A stretch of DNA of 64,000 nt from Patellaria atrata CBS 101060 (taxonomy: Eukaryota; Ascomycota; Dothideomycetes; Patellariales; Patellariaceae): positions 2,095,561 to 2,159,560 of the forward strand of contig MU006089.1 in the NCBI GenBank assembly GCA_010093705.1, read 5' to 3'. Under the pieces are notes generated by a model that saw only the letters and a list, made by a program, of their open reading frames with translations, searched no databases and was not told the origin of the DNA. Both the position numbers and the translations under genes were made by a program. This document shows, piece by piece, positions 54,801-64,000 of the stretch. Each line of letters starts with the position of its first letter. The stretch's first letter is position 1.

Positions 54801-56495
54801 ATGAAGGCACTATCATCCAAGTATTTCTTCGCCGCAAGTGGACTTCTAGGTGAGAGTTGGTAACTTTAACTTCATCTTTGAGGTTTTACTAATGAACTTT
54901 ACAGTGACGTCGGTGCTAGCACAGTCCTGCGAAGATGTGCAACATGCACTGGACATTGATGCGATTGAACTCGAGTACCCTAATCAGGTCATTATCTGGA
55001 GAGGACCTACTAGAACAACTGAGGTCCACATCACAGCTTATCCTGACGGAAACGAAGTGACGTCTACCAAAGTTGTCACTGTCCCAAATCTGGTTACTAC
55101 TCCCCTTACGTGGGAATATAAAGGGGTGGTTTTGTAAGTATATCAAGATCAGACAATCAAGCATTACTAAGTATACTGTGTTATAGAACCTATCCAAATA
55201 CGTATCTTGCTTATACCAAATTCTATCATGCGTATCCAGTACAAGAGGATGGAAGTTGTACAGTAACCAGCACCGCATTGCGACTTCCTACGCCGGTTGC
55301 GTATGAGAATTTCGTTTACGGAAACGTATCAAATGATGAGGCGCCAATTGAGCTCATTGATTATCTCAGCGGCATACCTCAGGTCATGGCACAGCTTTCA
55401 GGCGCCGAAGTGACTCCTTCTCTCAATGTATTCGCGGCTGCGACGACTTCCGCCACCAACTCGGGAGTAGTCACATCCCCCGGTCCAGAAACAGGAATCG
55501 ACGACCCTGAGCCGACCGCGACCAGTAGAACAGTTACCCCTTTTCCTATAACCGCAAACGGCACCGAGCCCACCAGTGATAGCGAAACCCCCACGAGTGA
55601 ACCCACGGAAAGTTCCGCTCCCACTCCCACCGAATCGGAAAGCACAACAACTACTCCGATTGAGCCTACCAGTACTCAACCAAGCACGACACCGTCTCCC
55701 TCTACAGATTCTCCTTCGACTGGACTGGATAATACACCCTCTCCTTCTAGCGGATCTGGGACGACTGAGGAGTCATCATTGGGGGAAACTACTATCACTG
55801 AGATAGTAAGCGTTTCCGAGAGCACAGCGCAGACAGAAACCTTGCCGCCTACTTCAACAGACAATACTACTGGGGGTGGGACTACTACCGCAGAAGACGC
55901 TACAACGCCTGGAGAACCCGCCCCTACTGAAGGGACCACGACAGCGGGAAATACTTCAAATGGTGAGGAAACTTCCACTGTTTCTTCAGGGTCCGAGAGT
56001 CTGCCTCCCGACTCTTCTTCTGAGTTTTCTACTAACCCGTCTTCTCCTGCTACTAACCCATCTACTACTACTCCTCTTCCGTCTTCTGCTCCATCCTCTA
56101 ATCCTCTCACTTCTCAATATTCCATAGAAACTTCAGCTGAGACTATGCCATCAGGTGGCTCAACAATTGGAGCTGTGCCGTCGGAGCTTGAGTCCTCTCC
56201 AGCCGTTATTACGCTAACATTGGACTCTTCAACCCTTCTTGTTCCTACTGAGTCTCCTGAAGCTACCGAGGGTGTCATCACGCTCACAGTAGGGAGTACA
56301 ACCTTTGTAATACCCACAGGAACTAGGGACGATAGTGGAGGCGTTGTAACAGTTACATATGCCTCTTCAACCTATGTCATTCCAACAGCCCCACCGTTCA
56401 CGGGGGCTGCAGTTCCACGAGGAGCGGGACTATCATCGCATACTATCGAAGCATTGGTTATTGGTGCGGTTGGATGGTTGTTACAATGGATATAG
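54801..56495 (+). CDS. Ser/Thr-rich, probably GPI-anchored cell-surface protein
   Basis: Exons 54801-54849, 54905-55133 and 55187-56495 close in phase for 528 residues. The start is MKALSSKYFFAASGLLVTSV followed by LAQSC, a clear signal peptide. A folded N-terminal part of about 170 residues has few Cys (SCEDVQHALDID, GSCTVTSTAL), then about 230 residues almost entirely Ser, Thr, Pro, Glu and Gly, expected to be O-mannosylated. Near the C terminus three related modules of about 30 residues recur: VITLTLDSSTLLVPT, VITLTVGSTTFVIPT and VVTVTYASSTYVIPT. The chain ends in a hydrophobic tail (TIEALVIGAVGWLLQWI) after small residues, as for GPI attachment. I recognise no named family; adhesin or wall protein is the inference. 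Confidence 0.82.
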
Positions 56496-57149
56496 TGGCA
56501 AGCATTCTGTTTTCATTTTCATGATTCCCCTTTCACGCAGTCATGCTGTTTATGTTTCACGGGATGAGTATCTCCTAACTAATTTATAATTCTTATGGTG
56601 GAGGTTTTAATGTCCTAGGGGCATGGGGAAGTTTGGTATAGGTACCTGCAGTCATACGGCAGACTTACCTTCTGGATCAAAGAGAAGAGAGATCCTGCTC
56701 GGAGCGCAAGGCTTTTGGACGAGTCGAGAGTTAAGGACTCGGATTGTTATTTTTGGCTCGAGGCTTCCCAGTTTATTTGTATTATATCAGACGAAGACGG
56801 AAACAAAAAATCAACTGTAACTTGAAACTGCGACGTGATTATAAAGTTACCGGAAGCTTAAGCAGGAATAAGGTTCATCCGTACGGTTAGAGATCGCTCA
56901 CTTGATGAAGGAAATGAATCAATTTCAATTTCCTAAAGAAGCAACAGAATTACTAACGGGTGCTAAGCTAATAAGACATAGCAACGATGCCTGGATGGTG
57001 ATTTGTTGTCATACGCCGCTAAGGTTTAAGGATCAAACATGGCATGATGCTGCAAGATTTCTTAACGGTCACTAAATCGGTAGCTTACACTAATCTTCAA
57101 CCACTAATTGTAGCTATACAGTAAATACCTAAAAACATATAACTCCCGG
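56496..57149. other. Intergenic downstream of the GPI-type gene
   Basis: About 650 bases with no supported gene; AT-rich with short unrelated frames. Confidence 0.5.
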
Positions 57150-57960
57150 TCCTCGCATGCATGTCTCACTCTGACCTTTCTGGGAACAAAGTCTGCCAGC
57201 AAGTCCGGCAGAAAAGTTTCCGTTCCTGTCCAAATTGGTACGGGATTGTCGGGTCTAAGATCGGGGCTGACTACCACGTACGTATCACTTGGGTCAAAGC
57301 CTATCTGGCTAACCCACTGAAGTTTGCCTTTCTCAACTCGACTTAAACGTTTGGATGTCTGTTTGGGTCTTCGCAGATCTGGTCTAGAACCTCCAGCAAG
57401 TCAGTAGCGGTGACAGCCACACTTTCTTCTTGCTTCCACTATAATAACAAGGGATAAATAGGGTCAAATTCTTCGCCGCTGATCCGGGTCTTGACGTAGG
57501 CGACTTTTCTTCTACTATCTGATCTGACCATCAGTAAACTCGGGCGGATCAGGTCACCAGTTCGGCCTGTTACCGGCTTTGCTTCTAAAGAATACTTGTG
57601 GTTCGAACTTTGTCTGCCTACCAGCTCGTTCCGTACGATCACGTGCGACATAATCGGGCCCGGCAGAGAAGATGCCCTTCAGCGAAGAGGTTCAGTTCAG
57701 TAGCTACCCAGCTCTTCACATCGGTAATAACTTTCAAATGCGGCTTATTATTCGTGAAGGCGAGGTACCCGAAGGGCTGTTGCTGTCCGATAATCTCTTC
57801 TAGCAACTGCTGTAGACTCTCTTCCACTATCTCTGGTGTGATCTGACCATGCGTTATCTGGATCTTCGATATCCGGTGTTGCCTGGCGCCTTTTCCTTTG
57901 GAGTCCGTCTCGCCGTCACTACTGGCCGGTCCACTGTCGGCTTCGGCAACCATGGTGTCG
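57150..57960 (-). mobile_element. Fossil LTR-retroelement fragment, gag-like
   Basis: Read on the minus strand, this stretch has gag-like pieces: an acidic N-terminal region, and a block with DLLEVLDQICEDPN, the L-L-x-x-L-D-x-I-x-x-D-P-N pattern common in gag proteins of fungal LTR elements. It is broken, with several interruptions, and no reverse transcriptase, integrase or clear flanking LTR pair can be seen in the window. The family (copia or gypsy) cannot be decided. GC-richer than its surroundings. The degree of decay suggests an old insertion. Confidence 0.4.
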
Positions 57961-58374
57961 AGGGCTGAATATTCTTCACCGGTTCCTTTTAGTTCAGCTA
58001 TCTTAACGGTCAGTCTAGTCTGGATATCCTTCTTACTCCTTGCTCCACGGCTTTACTTTGTGTAGCTATCCTTTAAGACGATCCGATTTTAAGACTATCA
58101 GCTAACGGTGCCGTAGTAACTACCGGTCTTGATACTCTCATGCACCGGATCTCGGCCATGGAGCTCGGCTGCATGCAGACTCCTGAACGACCCGCAAGCC
58201 AGAAGATCCCCTCTGCCGTTCTGGTCAAACGTCCAAGAGGTCGCCGTGGTCGGGTTAGGTCAAATCTCGGGCCGTCCTATCCGGCCGGAAGAACTGTCAG
58301 GTCAGGATGGCACGTGGGTGGTCACACGGCCCGAAATATACCCGCTCCAAAAGACATCCCACTCTTTCACTTCG
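57961..58374. other. Probable continuation of repeat-derived sequence
   Basis: About 410 bases between the gag-like fossil and the solo repeat arm at 58375. It is relatively GC-rich with open stretches but no domain; it may belong to the same old insertion. Confidence 0.3.
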
Positions 58375-58512
58375 CCAGAAAGTGAACTTTCACCAGCTCA
58401 ACCAAAAAGCTTATGTCGCACATGAATCTTCGAGATTATTTAACGAGATATCAGATATTTATGTTAATTTCTCCTTTTATCAACGATTAAGCAATGGCCA
58501 AAAAAATCTCGC
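58375..58512. repeat. Solo arm of the fold-back repeat family
   Basis: This copy is the same orientation as the right arm of the element at 59-352. Shared landmarks in order: CCAGAAA-(2-3)-TGAACTTT, CTCA-CC-AAAAA, ATCTTCGAGATT, GAGAT, AGATA, TTAAGCAA and the GGCCAAAAAAATCT end. It keeps the middle block TTTCTCCTTTTATCAACGA that is present in the left arm at 59-194 but missing from the right arm at 238-352. No inverted partner was found close by. Confidence 0.7.
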
Positions 58513-59605
58513 CCTTGTAAAGAAAAGAGTTTGTTTTTTGCCGAGATATGGTATATTTCCCGTTACCCCTATCCATTCCTACTTTCATACATCCAAATCC
58601 ACACAAGGGAAAGAAGGAAAACAGCACAGTAACAATCCCCTACTAACAAATTACATGATTTCTATTTTACTGTCTTCACTGTTATGACTAGAATTAGTAC
58701 CATTTTCAGTGTTACAAGATCCAACTGGAATAGGGGCAATGCAACTTGCGTGGAAGTTTATTCGTATCAATATTTCGGAATGATACCAAAGTTATGATTT
58801 CGGATCTTCAGGGAAAAGTTGATCCGCAAGTATACATATTACGCATGAATATAAAACCAATTTTGGTTTGAGTGTTTATGATACCTGAATGGTTATTGGG
58901 AGATGGTGAAGAGGACTACCTTAGGAGTCTAATGAAAGTAAAATCCTGGAACCACTGTCTTTTTTTGACTGAACGCAAGCCCTTTATGGTGTGATGTATC
59001 TCGTGTCTAGTGGTATCATCCTTGGTACGGTTCATCTCATATACCTTTATCTACTTTACAGTACCCCCTTTCATACACAGATCTCAACAGCTAAATGGCT
59101 TCTACATATAAGAGAAATATATGAAGAAGAACAAGGGACGTATTAAAAAGGATAGCATACAGGGGAAAAATTGGATTGAAATATAATGCAGGGAATTGAG
59201 GAGCAAAGGATACAGTGGAGTTAGTTCACTTTTTCTAAAAGCTTGACTCGGACTGCAAAGTTTGGACAACTAGAGAGTTTCACTCCTCAGACACTCTCAC
59301 TAGACATATTATTGCCCTAGGATAGGGATTTATGTGAATAGAAGAGTAGCGCCATAGCCCTAGAGGCTGCATGCGCAGTATTGTAGATAATGCAATGCAA
59401 TGGATTTTAATAAAAAAAAAAAAGAGTAAGATAGTAAGGTTATTACCTTGAATATCATAAGTATCATATCAATTGAACTTTTTCATCGGCATGCTAATAC
59501 GTTCGGTGGCCTTGGAATGCAGACAGGTCGTGTATAAAATATCCCCTACCACGATGTTGATTTTGAGTATTGAACTTATAGGTTGGAAGGTATGGCGTTG
59601 CATCT
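58513..59605. other. AT-rich intergenic up to the assembly gap
   Basis: About 1.1 kb, AT-rich, no supported gene. It includes an A run (about 12) near 59410. Confidence 0.5.
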
Positions 59606-60183
59606 NNNNNNNNNNNNNNNNNNNNNNNNNNNNNNNNNNNNNNNNNNNNNNNNNNNNNNNNNNNNNNNNNNNNNNNNNNNNNNNNNNNNNNNNNNNNNNN
59701 NNNNNNNNNNNNNNNNNNNNNNNNNNNNNNNNNNNNNNNNNNNNNNNNNNNNNNNNNNNNNNNNNNNNNNNNNNNNNNNNNNNNNNNNNNNNNNNNNNNN
59801 NNNNNNNNNNNNNNNNNNNNNNNNNNNNNNNNNNNNNNNNNNNNNNNNNNNNNNNNNNNNNNNNNNNNNNNNNNNNNNNNNNNNNNNNNNNNNNNNNNNN
59901 NNNNNNNNNNNNNNNNNNNNNNNNNNNNNNNNNNNNNNNNNNNNNNNNNNNNNNNNNNNNNNNNNNNNNNNNNNNNNNNNNNNNNNNNNNNNNNNNNNNN
60001 NNNNNNNNNNNNNNNNNNNNNNNNNNNNNNNNNNNNNNNNNNNNNNNNNNNNNNNNNNNNNNNNNNNNNNNNNNNNNNNNNNNNNNNNNNNNNNNNNNNN
60101 NNNNNNNNNNNNNNNNNNNNNNNNNNNNNNNNNNNNNNNNNNNNNNNNNNNNNNNNNNNNNNNNNNNNNNNNNNNNNNNNNNN
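59606..60183. other. Assembly gap (N run, 578 bases)
   Basis: A run of N that interrupts the low-complexity gene at 60184-60973. The right edge is a G/T-rich short tandem (GGGTTTGC repeated), so an unresolved tandem repeat is the likely cause. Confidence 0.95.
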
Positions 60184-60973
60184 GGTTGGGTTTGCGGGTT
60201 TGCGGGTTAAGGGGGAGGAAAGTAGATAGCTTGGGACTTTTTGGTCTGGGTGGGATGGAAGGGGGATTAAGGTTTGCGTCGTAGGGTTCTAAAGTGTCTA
60301 GGGGCGCATAGGGCCTCATGTATTGCTGTGTGTGAGGAGGGGAGGTGAGTGTGAGAATGCAATCTTGGAGTGCTTTCGGAGAGTCTGGAGGAGAAATGTC
60401 CATTGGTGCATCATCTTGGCCCGTACGTGGGGAATCCGGAAAGGATGTATGCACTGGTTCATCATCCTGGGCCGTAGGCGGAAGTGAAGAGGGAATAGGA
60501 TGCAGTTGCTGGAGGGGATTATTTGGTCCCAAGCGTAAAGGGTCTGTCTCGAATAAGACGAAGTCAAGGGGGTCGGCCGTGCAAAAGTTATCGATATCAG
60601 GAAAGAGTGGTAAGGGATTATTCTCAGGAGAAGACGTTGTGAGAGATATCCAGGGGAGGGCTGGAAACAATTGGAGAGTATCGTTTGAGGGAGAGCTTGC
60701 GGTTAGTACTACCGTGGGGATGGAGAGTTGTGTCAGAGTATTCGCAGCGAGTAAGGTATCCACTGGGGTTGACTTTGTTATAGTTCCCAGGGAATCGCCT
60801 GTTGTTGGGCTGTCAACTCTCTCCCCAGGGTTTCCATTCTTTTTCGTGGATCGGTTTGCAGATTCCAGCTGTGTGACTTGAGAGGTTGTTCTCGTGAGAC
60901 TATCGTTGCTTACGGGATTGAGGGCGTTCGATTTGGGAAAAGTTGGTTGGGCCTCCTCTGAATTGGTAGACAT
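60184..60973 (-). CDS. Hypothetical Ser/Pro/Thr-rich protein, C terminus lost in the gap
   Basis: The open frame starts at ATG 60973 (MSTNSEEAQPTFPKSNALNP) and runs into the gap after 263 codons. An earlier in-frame ATG at 61045 would add MTILLYLLQTYLSIHF, a hydrophobic lead. The sequence is low in structure: Ser, Pro, Thr and Leu dominate. Two neighbouring copies of a 19-residue unit are visible: AQDDEPVHTSFPDSPRT and GQDDAPMDISPPDSPKA. Just before the gap it reads LNPQTRKPN, which looks like the start of a short-period tandem repeat. I recognise no family. The frame beyond the gap cannot be inferred. Confidence 0.5.
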
Positions 60974-61416
60974 GCTGAATATTTGAATTCTAGTATCAAA
61001 ATGGATCGATAAGTATGTCTGTAGAAGATATAGCAGTATCGTCATAAGTCTAGATATAAAGCGAGTAGAGTGACTTTAGACAGATATTATCTCGAAAGGT
61101 ATGAGATAAAGAAGATTGTACTTTCCGTTTCAATGAGATCGCCCCTGGACTGGGAAGGAGATATGAGCTGGATCCGAACGGAAAGAAAAAATCGTTACAA
61201 GCGAGAAAGGAGTCACATAAACTAATCGCAACTGATAATTCTTGTAAATTGAATTACAAAGCTCTTCTCAATGCCATCTTTGTATGTGCATACGTATCAT
61301 ATTGTCGTATACGAGGTATCAATTCAAGTTGACGAGCTGCTTGAGACATATTGAAAATATCAACGACAAAACGCGGACTTAAGTGTGAGAGACATAAGTG
61401 AGATCAAATATAATCT
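60974..61416. other. Intergenic, hypothetical gene / RBR gene
   Basis: About 440 bases, AT-rich; upstream region of the hypothetical gene and 3-prime flank of the RBR gene. No gene supported. Confidence 0.5.
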
Positions 61417-63384
61417 CTAGTGAGGGTAGTGAATGCCAGTACGTCCAACATTATCCGAATGGTATAGACACTCTTTACTGTGCGCAGTATTTCCCTCCTT
61501 TCTTATTCTATCGTAGGATGAGAGACACTGCCAGCAGAATTCCTAAATATTAAGTCAGTTATGATTAGCTTGCTAGTTTGATGGAGTATTATTTACCTGC
61601 CCGCATTTAGAGCATGTCATATGGTCACAGCCCACTGAAGATCTTTTGTCAGCATCAAATGTTAGTGGTTGTAAAGGGACTATTCAATACTAACCCGACT
61701 TTTCTATTCTCCATCCACATTTCTTCCCTGGACATTGTTTTGATGTAGTATTCATCAATGCTGTAGAAGCAGCCTCTTCCGCATCCCTTCGCTGCTTTCC
61801 GCTGACTCTATACTCGTATTGCTCGCACGACTCTCCCGCATGCCACTTAACCCTATGTTTTATACAGTGTTCAGAATTGCAGCTTATGCATATAAATTTC
61901 TGCAACGATGGATCATTACTGCTCATCTCCTGCAGCTGCCCAGAGCCACATCCGGGAGCTATACACCATATGAAGTTCGGATCTTGAGCTAGTAGTGCCC
62001 TAGCGACAAGGCGATCATACCTACACAATATGAGGTTAGAAATATAGCTGGAAACAGAAATTTTGCAGATATACCTCTCAAAATCTTTTGTAGATGCACC
62101 TCGAAAAATATCCTCATGTTGCATCTCCTTCCCACATTCGGGACATGTCAAACGTTCCCAGCCTTTACTTTCTAGATCTGACGCTATCCACTGTTCTAAA
62201 CAACCAGAGCAAGTATTTACACCATGTTCACAATAGGACGTCGGAGGTTTTACTGGAAAATCAAGCGGTTCCAGATCGTCAGCGCAGACCATACATGTTC
62301 GTTTCTTTGGAGCATTCAGCTGCTGTTGTCGAATCTCTTCCTCTTCTTGTAACTGTTTCGCGAGTTTCAAATCATCCTCAAGTTGACGTTTCTCTTCTTC
62401 AAGGGAGTTTATGAGGAACGCTATGTAATTACCCTCCGGTTCATCTTGGGCTAAATGCTGCCCACTTCGTCTTATCGGATGAACGAATGCTTGTGAGGAA
62501 TCGCTCAAAGTTGGCACCACTCCAGGATCTGAGAGTCTGTACCGCTTAATATCTCTATGTTTCTGGTTGAGCTTTTCAGCTCTTGGGACTGGTCCAAGCA
62601 TTTGGCTTTGTGGAATGTTACTACAGTTGTTATTCATGGGCTGACCCGTACCAACACCTTGAAAGCTTTTGAGTTGAATGCTTGTAGCCGTCCTTGAATT
62701 ATTCAATGTGGATGTTGACGCTTGCGTTGAAAGCAAGGATTTGGAGGATGATTCGTGCCAAATACCATGATGAGGTAAATATCCATTTTGATTTTGAGAG
62801 CTTCGCTTTGAAAGCCGTTCGACAGCTGTATTAGGACATTTGAAAGAGCTTGCTGCGTCGCTACGTCTAGATCTTTTAGCATTCGGACGATTTCCTCGAG
62901 ATATACCTGACGTAGCTTTAGGTATGTGAGCAGAGTTCGATACTCCTAATGGATCCAAGAATTCTATAATTGACTGCTCATTGGTACCTCGGATAGAACT
63001 AGAAGTGGACCTGCCAGACTGGTATCCCTGGTCAAGTTGGTCCTTTGGAAATGACTTGGTTCCAAGTTCACTATTCATCGGAACAGGGAGTTCGTTCCTC
63101 CTCAGACCCATATCGGAGGAGGCCGAGGATCGTGGTGAATAGAATGTCTTTACATCTGATTCGGGCAGGCTTGCATTTTGGGATATATCAATCATAGGAT
63201 TCCTAGGTATAGACTTTACAAGCTCGTCCTTCATGACGTTTGCTAACTCCATCGGGGAGTCCCTTTCTCTAAAATGATTAGGGAGACGCTGATATTGTCC
63301 TGACGAATTCTTTTCGCTGTTAGGTAGAAGCGACTTGGAATTTGACCCTTTACCTTTCGTAAGTCTCTCCACAAGTTGAAGCAT
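61417..63384 (-). CDS. RBR-type (RING-IBR-RING) E3 ubiquitin ligase
   Basis: Exons 63384-62075, 62020-61695, 61634-61597 and 61542-61417 close in phase for 599 residues; the third exon is 38 bases. A disordered Ser/Asn-rich region of about 330 residues is followed by a short coiled coil (EEEKRQLEDDLKLAKQLQEE). RING1 begins near residue 364 (CMVCADDLEPLDFPV, YCEHGVNTCSGC, LTCPECGKEM). The IBR follows (WCIAPGCGSGQLQEM, FICISCNSEHCIKHRVKWH, GESCEQYEYR). RING2/Rcat spans three exons: CPGKKCGWRIEKSVGCDHMT and CSKCGQEFCWQCLSSYDR, with the Cys of SVGCDHM in the position of the catalytic thioester Cys of parkin and HHARI. All Cys/His ligands seem present, so it is probably active. Substrate unknown. 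Confidence 0.92.
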
Positions 63385-64000
63385 CTTTCGAGTACTCAGA
63401 TGGCTAGTTCCTGGCGAGGATAATTGCTTTTGATCAATTTAGAACCCGTGCGATGAGCTGTATAATCAAGAGGATGGTATAGGCCTGAGGTTGCGAGATC
63501 ATGCTCCAAGGTAGGAGGTGCATATGCGGCAGCTTGTATTCGTCCATTAGCGAGCATAGAGGCTGTATAACAGTCGATAAGCTAACGAGTGGTATTTATC
63601 GATAAGGGCAAGTGGCTGTGATAGTGAGAAGGCTTATATCTAGGCTGCTAACACGTTGAGAGAGGTGGTTAGGTGGAGCCTGATTAGAGTCGGGAACAAT
63701 CATAAGTTGGACCCGAAAATAGCCAAACACCATCTTCCACGGTACTCTAATCCATGGATCACTTTCTAAGAGGGTAACAAAGCTACTTGTTGATAGACGA
63801 CCCATGTTCTTTGGCCTCACCGGACGTTGTAAACTCAACAGGGAACAGTAGATGTTGAACAAGGTCTTTACCAGAGCCCAGCAGGAAATACACACACATG
63901 AGAACGCCTGACCCTATCTGATACCGGACAGCCTGACACAGGAACATTAATATTGTGCCTTTGTTATTGATCAAATTCGGCTTGTTTGCTCAGCCTTACA
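63385..64000. other. Upstream region of the RBR gene to window end
   Basis: About 600 bases. Two overlapping minus-strand frames near 63600-63970 carry no recognisable domain. The promoter of the RBR gene lies here. Confidence 0.45.

Noticed and set aside
55676-56110. Minus-strand open frame rich in Val, Gly and Glu
   Set aside because: Antisense of the Ser/Thr/Pro-rich region of the GPI-type gene; low-complexity sense sequence keeps the reverse frame open.
60183-60215. GGGTTTGC tandem as a possible telomere repeat
   Set aside because: Filamentous ascomycete telomeres are TTAGGG repeats. This is an internal, coding-like tandem of different sequence next to a gap.
59473-60284. Plus-strand frames spanning the second gap
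   Set aside because: They stay open only because the N run has no stops; the real sequence on either side is too short to judge.
1-64000. A secondary-metabolite cluster or defence system
   Set aside because: No polyketide synthase, peptide synthetase, terpene cyclase, tailoring set, NLR or prokaryote-type defence gene is present; the recognisable genes are mostly housekeeping or regulatory.

Overview
The window is nuclear DNA from a filamentous ascomycete (Pezizomycotina). Short introns of about 50-80 bases with GT...AG ends and CTAAC/CTGAC-like branch sites, single-gene transcription units on both strands, and the gene set (NoxR, urate oxidase with a peroxisomal SKL tail, a pre-mRNA SR protein of the Srp2 type, a LON-RING protein) all point there. 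A leotiomycete-like fungus is my guess from protein feel only; no ribosomal marker is present. Two runs of N (18279-18413 and 59606-60183) are assembly gaps. I rebuilt the exon structures by hand and checked that reading phases close across every proposed junction. Starts are least certain for the VIP1-like gene, the aspartyl-protease-like gene and the TORC2 gene.

Layout. 1-600: a small repeat family, with one fold-back (inverted) copy and one solo arm; a further solo arm lies at 58.4 kb. 0.9-8.2 kb: a small membrane protein (TOM-subunit-like), then noxR (NADPH oxidase regulator), CCS1 (copper chaperone for superoxide dismutase), mitochondrial ribosomal protein uL13m and urate oxidase. Three of these five act in superoxide or peroxide chemistry. 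10.0-14.0 kb: the TORC2 subunit RICTOR/AVO3. 15.7-17.4 kb: a double-RING plus LON-domain protein with an overlapping upstream ORF. 18.2-24.5 kb: a gene desert ahead of an acidic conserved protein at 24.5 kb.

27.5-49.8 kb is a dense housekeeping block: ARP6 (SWR1 complex), a BRL1/BRR6 nuclear-envelope protein, VIP1 (diphosphoinositol polyphosphate synthase), AAR2 (U5 snRNP assembly), NDC80 (kinetochore), seipin (lipid droplets), a small secreted Gly/Asn-rich protein with an interrupted downstream portion, ETF-ubiquinone oxidoreductase, and an SR splicing factor that needs a 6-base microexon. 50.9-56.5 kb holds two cell-surface proteins: a membrane-anchored aspartyl-protease-like protein with altered active-site motifs and a long Pro-rich cytoplasmic tail, and a Ser/Thr-rich protein that looks GPI-anchored. 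56.5-59.6 kb is gene-poor, with a broken LTR-retroelement fragment. 60.2-63.4 kb holds a low-complexity gene running into the second gap and an RBR-type ubiquitin ligase.

No operon-like unit, biosynthetic gene cluster or defence system is evident. The signals that looked least explained are the microexon, the fold-back repeat family, an intergenic palindrome-like 9-mer GTAC(A/T)GTAC that recurs far above chance, the stop-start overlapping uORF, the hairpin touching the VIP1 start codon, and competing splice donors in ARP6.
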